This document shows, one piece after another, positions 1-5,958 of a stretch of DNA of 8,076 nt; position 1 is the stretch's first letter; each line of letters starts with the position of its first letter. The position numbers were made by a program, and so were the translations under genes. This DNA is from Patescibacteria group bacterium (GTDB lineage Bacteria > Patescibacteriota > Minisyncoccia > Phycocordibacterales > UBA6065): positions 1 to 8,076 of the forward strand of contig JAGWHV010000035.1 of NCBI GenBank assembly GCA_028866595.1, read 5' to 3'. The notes beneath the pieces were generated by a model. It was given only the letters and a program-made list of their open reading frames with translations, did no database searches and was not told where the DNA came from.

Positions 1-3
1 CTG

Positions 4-12
4 TGATAGAAT
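4..12 (+). promoter_or_regulatory. Candidate extended -10 element for ftsE
   Basis: The sequence TGATAGAAT has the TGn extension (4-6) followed by TAGAAT (7-12), five of six matches to TATAAT. It ends 10 nt before the ftsE ATG, so a transcript starting at the usual distance would have a leader of only about 3-4 nt. The -35 region lies outside the window. This is inferred from pattern alone. Confidence 0.35.
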
Positions 13-22
13 AGCGAGGCAC

Positions 23-703
23 ATGATCAGATTCGAAAAAGTAAGCAAAGTATATTCAGATGATTCTGTCGCCCTCGACGACGTAACGCTCCATATAGAC
101 GCAAAAGAATTCGTATCCATCGTCGGCCACAGCGGCGCCGGCAAGACGACCCTCATAAAGATGGTCCTTGCCGAAGAAAAGCCAACGAAAGGCCGCGTGG
201 TATTCGAGTCGACGGATATAAACAAGATCCAGAGGAAAAAGATGCCCGACTATCGCCGGCGGATAGGCACGGTTTTTCAGGATTTCAGGCTTATTCCGAA
301 CAAAACAGTGTTCGAGAACATCTCGTTCGCCATGGAGGCAGCCGGCCGTTCGGACGAAGAGATCGCTTCCGACGTGCCGCATGTTCTCGATCTCGTCGAC
401 CTTGGCAGGAAGATATGGAATTTTCCTCATGAGCTCTCCGGCGGCGAGAAACAGCGCGTCGCCATCGCCCGTGCCATCGTCAACCAGCCGGACCTCATCA
501 TCGCCGACGAGCCGACCGGCAATCTCGATCCGGTCAATACCTACGAGATCGTCCAGATCTTGAAAAAGATCAACGATCTCGGGACGACCGTCATTCTCAC
601 GACGCACAACAAAGGCGTGATCGAATCGATCGGCCGTCGCGTCATCACCATGGAGAAAGGTAAGATCGTCCGCGACGACAAAGAGGGCCGTTACGCTTTA
701 TAA
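23..703 (+). CDS. ftsE: Cell division ATP-binding protein FtsE
   Basis: This is the cytoplasmic ATPase of the FtsEX complex, an ABC system that does not transport but relays ATP hydrolysis through FtsX to cell-wall hydrolases at the division site. All ABC nucleotide-binding motifs are present in the 226-residue protein: Walker A GHSGAGKT at 35-42, Q-loop Gln86 in VFQDFRLI, signature LSGGE at 138-142, Walker B LIIADEP at 158-164 with catalytic Glu163, and switch His195. GHSGAGK and FQDFRLI are typical of FtsE rather than other ABC ATPases, and the length is normal for the family. The next gene is ftsX, 18 nt downstream, which settles the assignment. The ATG has a GAGG (16-19) only 3 nt upstream, too close for a good Shine-Dalgarno, and an extended -10 just before it. 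The start is supported because the N-terminal beta strand (MIRFEKVSKVY) begins exactly where expected. Confidence 0.96.
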   Translation: MIRFEKVSKVYSDDSVALDDVTLHIDAKEFVSIVGHSGAGKTTLIKMVLAEEKPTKGRVVFESTDINKIQRKKMPDYRRRIGTVFQDFRLIPNKTVFENISFAMEAAGRSDEEIASDVPHVLDLVDLGRKIWNFPHELSGGEKQRVAIARAIVNQPDLIIADEPTGNLDPVNTYEIVQILKKINDLGTTVILTTHNKGVIESIGRRVITMEKGKIVRDDKEGRYAL

Positions 704-715
704 TAGCTGTATACT
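699..715 (+). promoter_or_regulatory. Candidate -10 elements for ftsX
   Basis: Two -10-like hexamers sit between ftsE and ftsX. A perfect TATAAT at 699-704 overlaps the ftsE stop codon and has acGACA at 675-680 as a possible -35 with an 18-bp spacer. A second, TATACT at 710-715, ends 6 nt before the ftsX ATG and would give a leaderless mRNA. Either could give ftsX its own transcript besides read-through from ftsE. Confidence 0.4.
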
Positions 716-721
716 ACGAGC

Positions 722-1639
722 ATGTTCTGGACAACTACCAAGCGCATCGTCAAAGCAGGCTTCGTCTCGTTCTGGAGGAACGGCTTTGTCTCGCTGTCTT
801 CGGTGCTCATAATCACCGTCACTCTATTCTTTCTCGGCGGCATCATATTCGCCGGCGCTCTTCTCAATACGTCGCTTCAGCAAATAAAAGACAAAGTCGA
901 CGTCAACGTCTATTTCGTGCCGACCGCCCAGGAGAGCGACATCCTCGCCCTTAAATCCAAGCTCGAAGCTCTGCCAGAAGTCGCGAGCGTCCAGTATGTA
1001 TCGAGCGACCAGGCCCTCCAGAATTTCAAAGACGTCCACGCGAATGATCAGGTCACTCTCCAGGCTCTCGACGAGCTCGGCACGAATCCGCTCGGCGCCA
1101 TTCTCGACATCAAGGCCAAGGATCCCTCGCAGTACGAGGGCATCGCCAAATTCCTCGATTCCGAATCAGGCAGTCCGGGCACCTTCATAGACAAGATCAA
1201 CTATTATCAGAACAAGACGGCTATCGACACGCTCACTAACATCATAAATGGCGGCACGCGCATCGCTATCGCCGTCACCTTGACGCTCATCATCATGTCG
1301 ATCCTCATCGTCTTTAACACGATCCGGCTCGCTATATACATCGCCCGCGAAGAGATATCGGTCATGCGACTCGTCGGCGCCTCGAATAGATACGTCCGCG
1401 GTCCTTTCATCGTCTCGGGCGTGATGTACGGCGTCGTCTCGGCTTTGATAACCCTCGTATTGTTTTATCCCTCGACGTTCTGGGTCTCGCGGGTGAGCGA
1501 GACGTTCTTTAGCGGTTTCAGCGTATTCTCGTACTATATATCGAATCTCGCTGCCATATCTGGCCTCATGATCGGACTCGGTGCTATCCTCGGCGCTGTA
1601 TCGAGCTATCTCGCCGTGAGGAAATATCTCCAAGCCTGA
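722..1639 (+). CDS. ftsX: Cell division protein FtsX
   Basis: This is the membrane subunit of FtsEX, which anchors FtsE at the septum and passes its ATPase cycle to extracellular cell-wall hydrolases or their activators. The 305-residue protein has the family architecture: a short cytoplasmic N-terminus, TM1 at about 22-46, an extracytoplasmic domain at about 47-178 starting with the characteristic VDVNVYF (59-65), then TM2 (about 180-202), TM3 (about 229-252) and TM4 (about 274-298). The block NTIRLAIYIAREEISVMRLV and the following GASNRYVRGPF (199-229) is the conserved FtsX cytoplasmic loop that contacts FtsE. It ends in TGA, followed 22 nt later by a hairpin terminator, so ftsEX appears to be a closed unit. 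No Shine-Dalgarno is visible before the ATG, only GAG touching the start. The peptidoglycan hydrolase often encoded beside ftsEX is not in this window. Confidence 0.96.
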   Translation: MFWTTTKRIVKAGFVSFWRNGFVSLSSVLIITVTLFFLGGIIFAGALLNTSLQQIKDKVDVNVYFVPTAQESDILALKSKLEALPEVASVQYVSSDQALQNFKDVHANDQVTLQALDELGTNPLGAILDIKAKDPSQYEGIAKFLDSESGSPGTFIDKINYYQNKTAIDTLTNIINGGTRIAIAVTLTLIIMSILIVFNTIRLAIYIAREEISVMRLVGASNRYVRGPFIVSGVMYGVVSALITLVLFYPSTFWVSRVSETFFSGFSVFSYYISNLAAISGLMIGLGAILGAVSSYLAVRKYLQA

Positions 1640-1661
1640 GGGCTCCATATAGCTGGACGAT

Positions 1662-1690
1662 GCGCGCCACAACATTTCCGGCGCGCTTTT
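1662..1690 (+). terminator. Rho-independent terminator after ftsX
   Basis: GCGCGCC (1662-1668) pairs perfectly with GGCGCGC (1680-1686) around an 11-nt loop and is followed at once by TTTT (1687-1690). It lies 22 nt past the ftsX stop. The seven all-GC pairs should be stable, though the U-tract is short. It separates ftsEX from the next gene. The rest of the 1640-1754 gap holds only AT-rich stretches (such as TTAGATAGA near 1714-1722) that might be a weak promoter for the 1755 gene. Confidence 0.75.
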
Positions 1691-1754
1691 CGTACTAAGA
1701 ACGAGGCGCACTATTAGATAGAGACACTGCGTCCTCACGTAATCAATCAACCCT

Positions 1755-2627
1755 ATGAAAAAACTGCATGCGATGAGATATGGCGCCTGGGGAGCCGCCG
1801 TCGCTCTCGCGGTGGCCGTCGCCCTACCGGCTTCAGCTCATCAAGTCATAGCCCAAACATCGGTCTCCGTAGGCGGCTCGACTGGCTTGTACGGAAGCGC
1901 CGGGATCTCCGCAACGGGAAGCGGTTCGGCGGAAAGCGGCTCGACAGCGACTGGAAGCGCTTCGCTTGATGCGAACGCGAATGTAGGCGCGGACGTTAAT
2001 GCCGTCACTCCGGCGACGAACAGCTCTTCGGCCGCGGCAAGCGGTTCCGCATCTGTTCCTGCGGCTAACGTCACAGGCGCGACGTACAATACCTTGAACG
2101 GCGGCGCCGCGAGCGGTACGACCGCTTCGTCGAGCGCTTATACGTTCGTCTTGACTCGTGACGCCGTGAATGCTTCGAGCACGACAAGTTATATGGCACC
2201 GACCCGAGTCACTTCGTCAAGCGATTTCGGGGCGTATGCTCGGGCGCTCATGGTGTCCGATTCGAACATAGCGAAGATCGCTTCGAATGATGGCGAGGTC
2301 TCGGTCTGGTATGACGAACCAGCCGAGGTCCTTGGCTTTATCCCTGCGACCGCGACCGTTCAAGCGAATGTCGATGCGAGCGGTAACGTGACGGTCAATT
2401 ACCCATGGTGGTACATGATATTCGTCAAGAATAGCAATCAGGCCCAGTTCCAGAGCGACCTGAGCAATACCGCTGGTACGATAGCTCGCGGCGAGGCGAC
2501 GACGACGCTCTCGTCTATGACCAAAGCTCGGCTTGTGAATGCTCTTCAGTCGATCATGAAGACCTATCACGATATGACGATACCGGCGACGGCATCGTCA
2601 AGCGCGTCAAGCACAGTAGGATACTAG
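1755..2627 (+). CDS. Exported Ser/Ala/Gly/Thr-rich protein of unknown function
   Basis: I cannot name a family for this 290-residue protein. It begins with a clear signal peptide: a basic MKKLHAMR, a hydrophobic Ala/Val core at 11-24, and a cleavage site after ASA28 (or after VIA33). Residues about 34-128 are low-complexity Ser, Ala, Gly, Thr and Asn, resembling a flexible surface linker. From about 127 to 275 the composition becomes normal and a folded domain is likely, with YTFVLTRDAV, YARALMVSDSNIAKIA, VWYDEPAEVLGFIPATATV, a beta-like VQANVDASGNVTVNYPWWY (202-220) and a C-terminal helix. There is no cysteine, no lipobox, no C-terminal anchor and no LPXTG motif, so it is probably secreted. 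I recall similar signal-peptide proteins with a PWW motif in CPR genomes, but this is memory, not a search. Terminators on both sides make it monocistronic. A later ATG at 1773 would weaken the basic n-region, so 1755 is preferred. Confidence 0.8.
   Translation: MKKLHAMRYGAWGAAVALAVAVALPASAHQVIAQTSVSVGGSTGLYGSAGISATGSGSAESGSTATGSASLDANANVGADVNAVTPATNSSSAAASGSASVPAANVTGATYNTLNGGAASGTTASSSAYTFVLTRDAVNASSTTSYMAPTRVTSSSDFGAYARALMVSDSNIAKIASNDGEVSVWYDEPAEVLGFIPATATVQANVDASGNVTVNYPWWYMIFVKNSNQAQFQSDLSNTAGTIARGEATTTLSSMTKARLVNALQSIMKTYHDMTIPATASSSASSTVGY
1893..2050 (+). repeat. Degenerate short repeats encoding the Gly/Ser/Ala linker
   Basis: Variants of a roughly 12-nt unit, GGAAGCGGTTCG, recur inside the 1755 gene: near 1893, at 1918-1929, 1931-1943, 1953-1964 and, more diverged, about 2037-2050. 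One copy contains the 10-bp palindrome GAAGCGCTTC (1954-1963). They encode GSA/GSG-type tripeptides. The units are imperfect and irregularly spaced, so this may be codon preference on low-complexity protein rather than a true expanded array. Confidence 0.35.
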
Positions 2628-2637
2628 GAAGTGACAT

Positions 2638-2670
2638 GCGCAAAAAGCCCCCGGAGGGGGCTTTTTGCGC
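2638..2670. terminator. Strong symmetric Rho-independent terminator
   Basis: GCGCAAAAAGCCCCC (2638-2652) and GGGGGCTTTTTGCGC (2656-2670) form a perfect 15-bp stem with a GGA loop. The core GCCCCC/GGGGGC is followed by TTTTT on the + strand and, because the arms are symmetric, by TTTTT on the - strand too, so it could stop transcription both ways. It starts 11 nt after the 1755 gene and isolates it from the sigma-factor gene. No - strand gene is seen to need it. Confidence 0.92.
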
Positions 2671-2693
2671 CTTTATCCGTATGCCAGTACAAT
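2665..2693 (+). promoter_or_regulatory. Candidate promoter of the sigma-factor gene
   Basis: TACAAT at 2688-2693 matches five of six -10 positions and ends 7 nt before the ATG at 2701, so transcription would start at or next to the start codon. Exactly 17 bp upstream lies TTGCGC (2665-2670), matching only the TTG half of the -35 consensus and formed by the last bases of the preceding terminator stem. The -10 is the stronger part. It resembles a housekeeping promoter, not an ECF-type GGAAC/GTC site. Confidence 0.45.
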
Positions 2694-2700
2694 CATCGGC

Positions 2701-3270
2701 ATGAACAGGACCGATGGCGAGCTCATGGAAGCGGCGAAAAGCGGGGACATCCGCTCTTTCGACGAGCTCATCGGCAGGTATACCGATAGGGTATATGCAT
2801 TCGCTCTCCGGCTTTCAGGAGAATCGAGCGTTGCCGAGGACGCTGTTCAGGAAACGTTCATCAAGCTTTGGAAAAATAGGAGCCGATATGACGAGAAGAG
2901 GAATTTCTCGTCATGGCTCTTCGCCATCGCTCGAAACGCGACGCTCGATCAGATGCGCAAACGCCGCGATATCGCTTTCTCCTCTGTCTTCGTGGGCGAG
3001 AGCGAAGAGAGCTTTGGCGAAGACATATCCGACGAGTCGATCGCTATACCAGAGGACATCGACCGTAGGACGATGGCTGGGATACTCGAAGAGACGCTCC
3101 AAAGCCTTACCCCAGATCAGAGGGCGATCGTCTTGCTTCACGATATAGAGCGCATGACGTTCGACGAGGCCGGTAAGGCCCTCGGCAAACCGCTTAACAC
3201 CGTGAAGAGCCATTATCGCCGGGCGATCATCGCCCTTCGTCGAAAACTCGCGGACAGAGGTCTTATGTAG
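2701..3270 (+). CDS. ECF-type RNA polymerase sigma-70 family factor
   Basis: This sigma factor would direct RNA polymerase to an alternative promoter set. The 189-residue protein has only regions 2 and 4, as in extracytoplasmic-function sigmas. Region 2 spans about 20-90, with FDELIGRYTDRVYAFALRL, DAVQETFIKLW (47-57) and FSSWLFAIARNATLDQMRKR (69-88), which holds the -10-binding segment. An acidic linker follows at about 100-121. Region 4 spans about 127-185, with LTPDQRAIVLLHDIERMTF and the helix-turn-helix FDEAGKALGKPLNTVKSHYR (154-173). The ATG at 2701 is chosen over an in-frame TTG at 2665, because that TTG lies inside the terminator stem and adds 12 residues with no family match, while TACAAT sits 7 nt before the ATG. 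The next gene, 18 nt downstream, is a small membrane protein and a candidate anti-sigma partner. The ECF subgroup and target promoters cannot be told from sequence alone. Confidence 0.92.
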   Translation: MNRTDGELMEAAKSGDIRSFDELIGRYTDRVYAFALRLSGESSVAEDAVQETFIKLWKNRSRYDEKRNFSSWLFAIARNATLDQMRKRRDIAFSSVFVGESEESFGEDISDESIAIPEDIDRRTMAGILEETLQSLTPDQRAIVLLHDIERMTFDEAGKALGKPLNTVKSHYRRAIIALRRKLADRGLM

Positions 3271-3274
3271 CCTT

Positions 3275-3282
3275 TATATATC
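3275..3282 (+). promoter_or_regulatory. Candidate -10 element before the 3289 gene
   Basis: TATATATC gives TATATA (3275-3280) or TATATC (3277-3282), ending 8 or 6 nt before the ATG. No -35 match is seen at the expected distance. It may simply be the AT-rich gap between two co-transcribed genes. Confidence 0.25.
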
Positions 3283-3288
3283 ACTATC

Positions 3289-3741
3289 ATGCACCAAAAC
3301 ACGGGACAGAGCCGTATATCTCCACAATCACTTGGTATTATGGACGATAGACCATTTTCACAGCTTGCCGTCGTGAGCGCGCCCGATACGCTCAAAACAA
3401 AGACCCTCGATAGAATCGCGGGCTTTGAGCGTCGAGCTTGCCGCGTCAGGATCGCTGGCTGGGTCGCTCTCGCGGCCGCGTCCATCGGCGCTTTTGCCGC
3501 TTCGTGCGCCTATGCATGGAACGCGGCCTCATCGTCTGGCTTCATCCAATACATATCGCTCGCATTCTCCGGCAGCACAGCAGTGTTCTCTTATTCGAAA
3601 GATCTCAGCCTCTCGATCGTCGAGTCATTGCCCGCGCTCGGCATAGCTCTCATCCTCGCCGCTGGTCTCGTCTCAGCCGGCGCCGTCTGGTCTTCCGTTC
3701 GGGCTCTTAAACAGCGTTCGAGAGTCGTATCCTTCGCATGA
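3289..3741 (+). CDS. Two-helix membrane protein, candidate anti-sigma factor
   Basis: No named family is recognised with certainty. The 150-residue protein has a cytoplasmic-looking N-terminal part (1-54), TM1 at about 55-77 (IAGWVALAAASIGAFAASCA), an external loop of about 33 residues, TM2 at about 111-137 and a short basic tail (RALKQRSR). It follows an ECF sigma gene by 18 nt, the usual place for an anti-sigma factor. The segment before TM1, SAPDTLKTKTLDRIAGF (30-46), resembles the Pro-x-x-Leu-(Lys/Arg)-x-x-x-Leu-x-x-Ile linker found before the membrane helix of RskA-type anti-sigma factors. Against this, there is no zinc-binding HxxxCxxC motif, and two TM helices are unusual, as many anti-sigmas have one. 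The ATG at 3289 is used; an internal ATG at 3340 (Met18) is possible. The TGA stop is genuine. Gene reality is fairly secure; the function is inferred from position. Confidence 0.7.
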   Translation: MHQNTGQSRISPQSLGIMDDRPFSQLAVVSAPDTLKTKTLDRIAGFERRACRVRIAGWVALAAASIGAFAASCAYAWNAASSSGFIQYISLAFSGSTAVFSYSKDLSLSIVESLPALGIALILAAGLVSAGAVWSSVRALKQRSRVVSFA

Positions 3742-3768
3742 TCGGATCCCTAGAACAATAAGAACACC

Positions 3769-4236
3769 ATGAACAACATCAAACATCGCAAGGCGCTCTT
3801 CATCGTCATCGCCGTCATCGCCGCGCTTCTCGTATTCCAGGCGGGAGTGTTCGTCGGCTATCACAAGGCGCTCTTCTCGTACCGCGGTGACGAACGCTAC
3901 TTCGGCATGATAGAGAAACCGGCGCCGGGCATGGCCATCGATGACTTTAGCCCGAGTCACGGCGCCGTAGGCAAGGTCGTCTCGGTTACGCTCCCATCGT
4001 TCGTCGTCGAGAGCCCTGATAACAGGGAAGAGACCGTCATCGTCGACAATGGCACGTCGGTCCGGATGTTCCGCGGGAATGCTTCGACCACTGACATCAA
4101 GCCTGACGAATTCGTCGTCGTCCTCGGCGAGCCTGATCAGGCAGGAGACATAGAGGCGCGTTTCGTCCGCGTCATGCCGGCGCCAGGAGGCGCCACGACG
4201 ACGCTCTGGCTCTCCACGTCGACTAGTACCCAATAA
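3769..4236 (+). CDS. Single-pass membrane protein with DUF5666-like domain
   Basis: The 155-residue protein starts with a basic MNNIKHRK and a membrane helix at about 9-30, without a cysteine or clear signal-peptidase site, so it is probably anchored with its body outside. The outer part (about 62-137) looks like a small beta barrel: HGAVGKVVSVTLPSFVVES, then VIVDNGTSVRMF, then DIKPDEFVVVLGEPDQ, then GDIEARFVRVMP. The order of strands (GxV, a strand, T-x-V/I, an acidic loop, xFVVVxGxP, a GxIEAxxVRV end) matches my memory of DUF5666 and related OB-fold-like domains, whose function is unknown. A Thr/Ser tail (143-155) follows. It is 27 nt after the candidate anti-sigma gene and 17 nt before the MacA-like adaptor gene, suggesting an accessory role in that exporter or in envelope sensing. 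No good Shine-Dalgarno is visible; the upstream AAGAAC is weak. Confidence 0.78.
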   Translation: MNNIKHRKALFIVIAVIAALLVFQAGVFVGYHKALFSYRGDERYFGMIEKPAPGMAIDDFSPSHGAVGKVVSVTLPSFVVESPDNREETVIVDNGTSVRMFRGNASTTDIKPDEFVVVLGEPDQAGDIEARFVRVMPAPGGATTTLWLSTSTSTQ

Positions 4237-4237
4237 A

Positions 4238-4243
4238 GATAAT
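4238..4243 (+). promoter_or_regulatory. Weak -10-like element before the adaptor gene
   Basis: GATAAT (4238-4243) lies 10 nt before the ATG at 4254 in an AT-rich 17-nt gap (AAAGATAATAACCAAAA). No -35 or Shine-Dalgarno is convincing. It could be a secondary start site within a longer operon, or only an unstructured start region. Confidence 0.22.
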
Positions 4244-4253
4244 AACCAAAACC

Positions 4254-5936
4254 ATGTTCGGAAAGATCCGCGCCTTCGCTGTCGCCCACAAAGCAATCTC
4301 GACCATCCTCGCTCTCGTCATCGTCGGCGCCGGCTATAGCTTATACAAAAAAGCCACGACCGCGGCGCCGCCGACAAAATACGTGCTCGCTACGGCGGCG
4401 AAGGGCACGCTCATATCCTCGGTCTCGGGCTCCGGACAAGTCTCGGCTGATAATGACGTGACTGTTTCGAGCACCGTCTCTGGCAATATCACGAGCATCG
4501 ACGTTGTCAACGGCCAGACGGTCAAAAAAGGCCAGCTCCTCGCGACTATAGATAGCACCGATGCCGCCCAGGCCGTGACGAATGCCAAGCTTTCTCTCCA
4601 AAACGCCCAGATCGCATACCAAAAAGCCGTGGAGGATGCGAGCATCCAATCGGCCTCTTCCTCGTCTTCCGACTTGGTCAAAGCCTACCAATCTGGATAC
4701 AACGCCATCGTCGCCGCCGCTGTTGACTTGCCCGACATATTCGCGACTATGGACGATATCTATTACACGACGTCCCATTCTGAATATTTCTCGGATACGA
4801 ACGTCGTCATGGAAGCCGGTAGCGAAGCGGCGTCGTACAAAGCTCAGGCCGGCGCCGAACTCGACGCCGCCAAGAGCGAATACGACGCCAATTTCCAGAA
4901 TTTCAAGAATATATCCCTCAATTCCTCGCAGGCTGATGTGTACTCGCTCTTGAACGAGACGAATACCATATTGAACAAGCTCTTGAGCGCCCTTTCGAGT
5001 ACGTACAGCACTCTCGATTACATACAGAATCACGTCGACAATGTGCCGGCCCAGCTCACCGCCGACAAGACGACCGTCTCTTCATACGTGACTAAAGTGA
5101 ACAGCGACTCGACAAGTGTCACGAATGCGATCGCTTCGATCGCGACTGCTCAATCGAGCGGCACGGGCGCTGATTTGAGCGTCCAGCAGGCCGCGCTTAC
5201 CGTGAGCCAGGATCAAGCCAACCTCACGAGCGCCGAAGAGACGCTCGCGGACCACAGCATCATCGCGCCGTTCGATGGCATCGTCGCGAGCGTCGCCGTC
5301 AAGCCGGGCGATACCGCTTCGAGCGGTACCCAGATCGCCACGGTCATCACCGCTCAGGACGTCGTCGATATATCTTTGAACGAAGTCGACGCCGCCAAGG
5401 TTGCGACGAGCGACAAAGTCTCCCTCACATTCGACGCCATCGACGGCCTCACTCTCACCGGCCATGTCTCGAACGTCGACCTCGTTGGCACGGTCTCTCA
5501 AGGCGTCGTCACTTATAACGTTGAAATAACGCTCGACGACTCCGATGCTCGGGTCAAGCCAGGGATGACGGCGAACGCCAACATTATCACCGACGTCAAG
5601 CAAGACGCGCTCCTCGTGCCGTCGAGCGCCGTAAAGACTCAGGGCAGTACTTCATATGTCCAAGAGTTGAGCCAGAAATATGATCCGGCGACCGCTGCCC
5701 AGGGCGTCGCTTCGGCCGCGGCGCCCGTGGCCGTGCCCGTGACCATCGGCGCTTCGAACGATTCGCAGGTGGAGATCACCTCTGGCCTGAACGAAGGCGA
5801 TCAGGTCATCACTCGTACCGTGACCGGCTCGGCCGCTTCGACGTCAGGTACCCCGAGCATATTGAATAGTCTTGGCGGCGCGCGGACAGGTGGCGCGGCA
5901 GGCGGCGGGGCCGTTCGCTTTACGAGAGGCGGATAG
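4254..5936 (+). CDS. MacA/HlyD-like efflux adaptor (membrane fusion protein) with long helical insert
   Basis: This is the extracytoplasmic adaptor of a MacAB-type ABC exporter. In order it shows: an N-terminal membrane anchor at about 14-31; the first lipoyl half, SGQVSADNDVTVSSTVSGNI (60-79) and on through VVNGQTVKKGQLLATID (84-100); a helical hairpin region (about 101-332); the second lipoyl half IIAPFDGIVASVAVKPGDT (336-354); a beta-barrel domain (about 369-447, with DARVKPGMTANANI); a membrane-proximal domain (about 448-522, LLVPSSAV and LNEGDQVITRTV); and a Gly/Arg tail. At 560 residues it is much longer than typical MacA (around 370); the excess lies mainly in the hairpin, about residues 133-300. 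No arginine occurs from residue 7 to 432, and there is no cysteine. The ATPase and permease genes follow directly, 22 nt after the stop. The substrate is unknown. Confidence 0.88.
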   Translation: MFGKIRAFAVAHKAISTILALVIVGAGYSLYKKATTAAPPTKYVLATAAKGTLISSVSGSGQVSADNDVTVSSTVSGNITSIDVVNGQTVKKGQLLATIDSTDAAQAVTNAKLSLQNAQIAYQKAVEDASIQSASSSSSDLVKAYQSGYNAIVAAAVDLPDIFATMDDIYYTTSHSEYFSDTNVVMEAGSEAASYKAQAGAELDAAKSEYDANFQNFKNISLNSSQADVYSLLNETNTILNKLLSALSSTYSTLDYIQNHVDNVPAQLTADKTTVSSYVTKVNSDSTSVTNAIASIATAQSSGTGADLSVQQAALTVSQDQANLTSAEETLADHSIIAPFDGIVASVAVKPGDTASSGTQIATVITAQDVVDISLNEVDAAKVATSDKVSLTFDAIDGLTLTGHVSNVDLVGTVSQGVVTYNVEITLDDSDARVKPGMTANANIITDVKQDALLVPSSAVKTQGSTSYVQELSQKYDPATAAQGVASAAAPVAVPVTIGASNDSQVEITSGLNEGDQVITRTVTGSAASTSGTPSILNSLGGARTGGAAGGGAVRFTRGG

Positions 5937-5939
5937 GGC

Positions 5940-5951
5940 GGAGTAACAGAG
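5940..5951 (+). promoter_or_regulatory. SD-like purine stretch before the MacB-type ATPase gene
   Basis: GGAG (5940-5943) lies 15 nt, and AGAG (5948-5951) 7 nt, before the ATG at 5959; the latter is at normal Shine-Dalgarno distance. No -10-like hexamer is present in the 22-nt gap. This gene therefore seems to depend on translation from a longer mRNA, unlike most genes here. Confidence 0.35.
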
Positions 5952-5958
5952 TCCAGTC

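Noticed and set aside
1640..1754. Small gene or RNA in the gap after ftsX
   Set aside because: No open frame with a plausible start is visible beyond the terminator, and no further hairpin or tRNA-like fold was found.
2665..2700. N-terminal extension of the sigma factor from a TTG start
   Set aside because: The extension lies partly in the terminator stem and covers the -10 box; family similarity starts after the ATG at 2701.
3673..4296. A 207-codon - strand frame covering the whole DUF5666-like gene
   Set aside because: It runs through two gene boundaries and its translation is Arg/Asp-rich with no motif. The + strand gene has a membrane helix, a beta-domain pattern and proper spacing.
2701..5958. 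ECF-type promoter (GGAAC then GTC about 16-17 nt later) that would show autoregulation
   Set aside because: No such pair was found in any gap of the unit. GGAAC occurrences (for example near 777 and 3518) are in coding sequence with wrong spacing.
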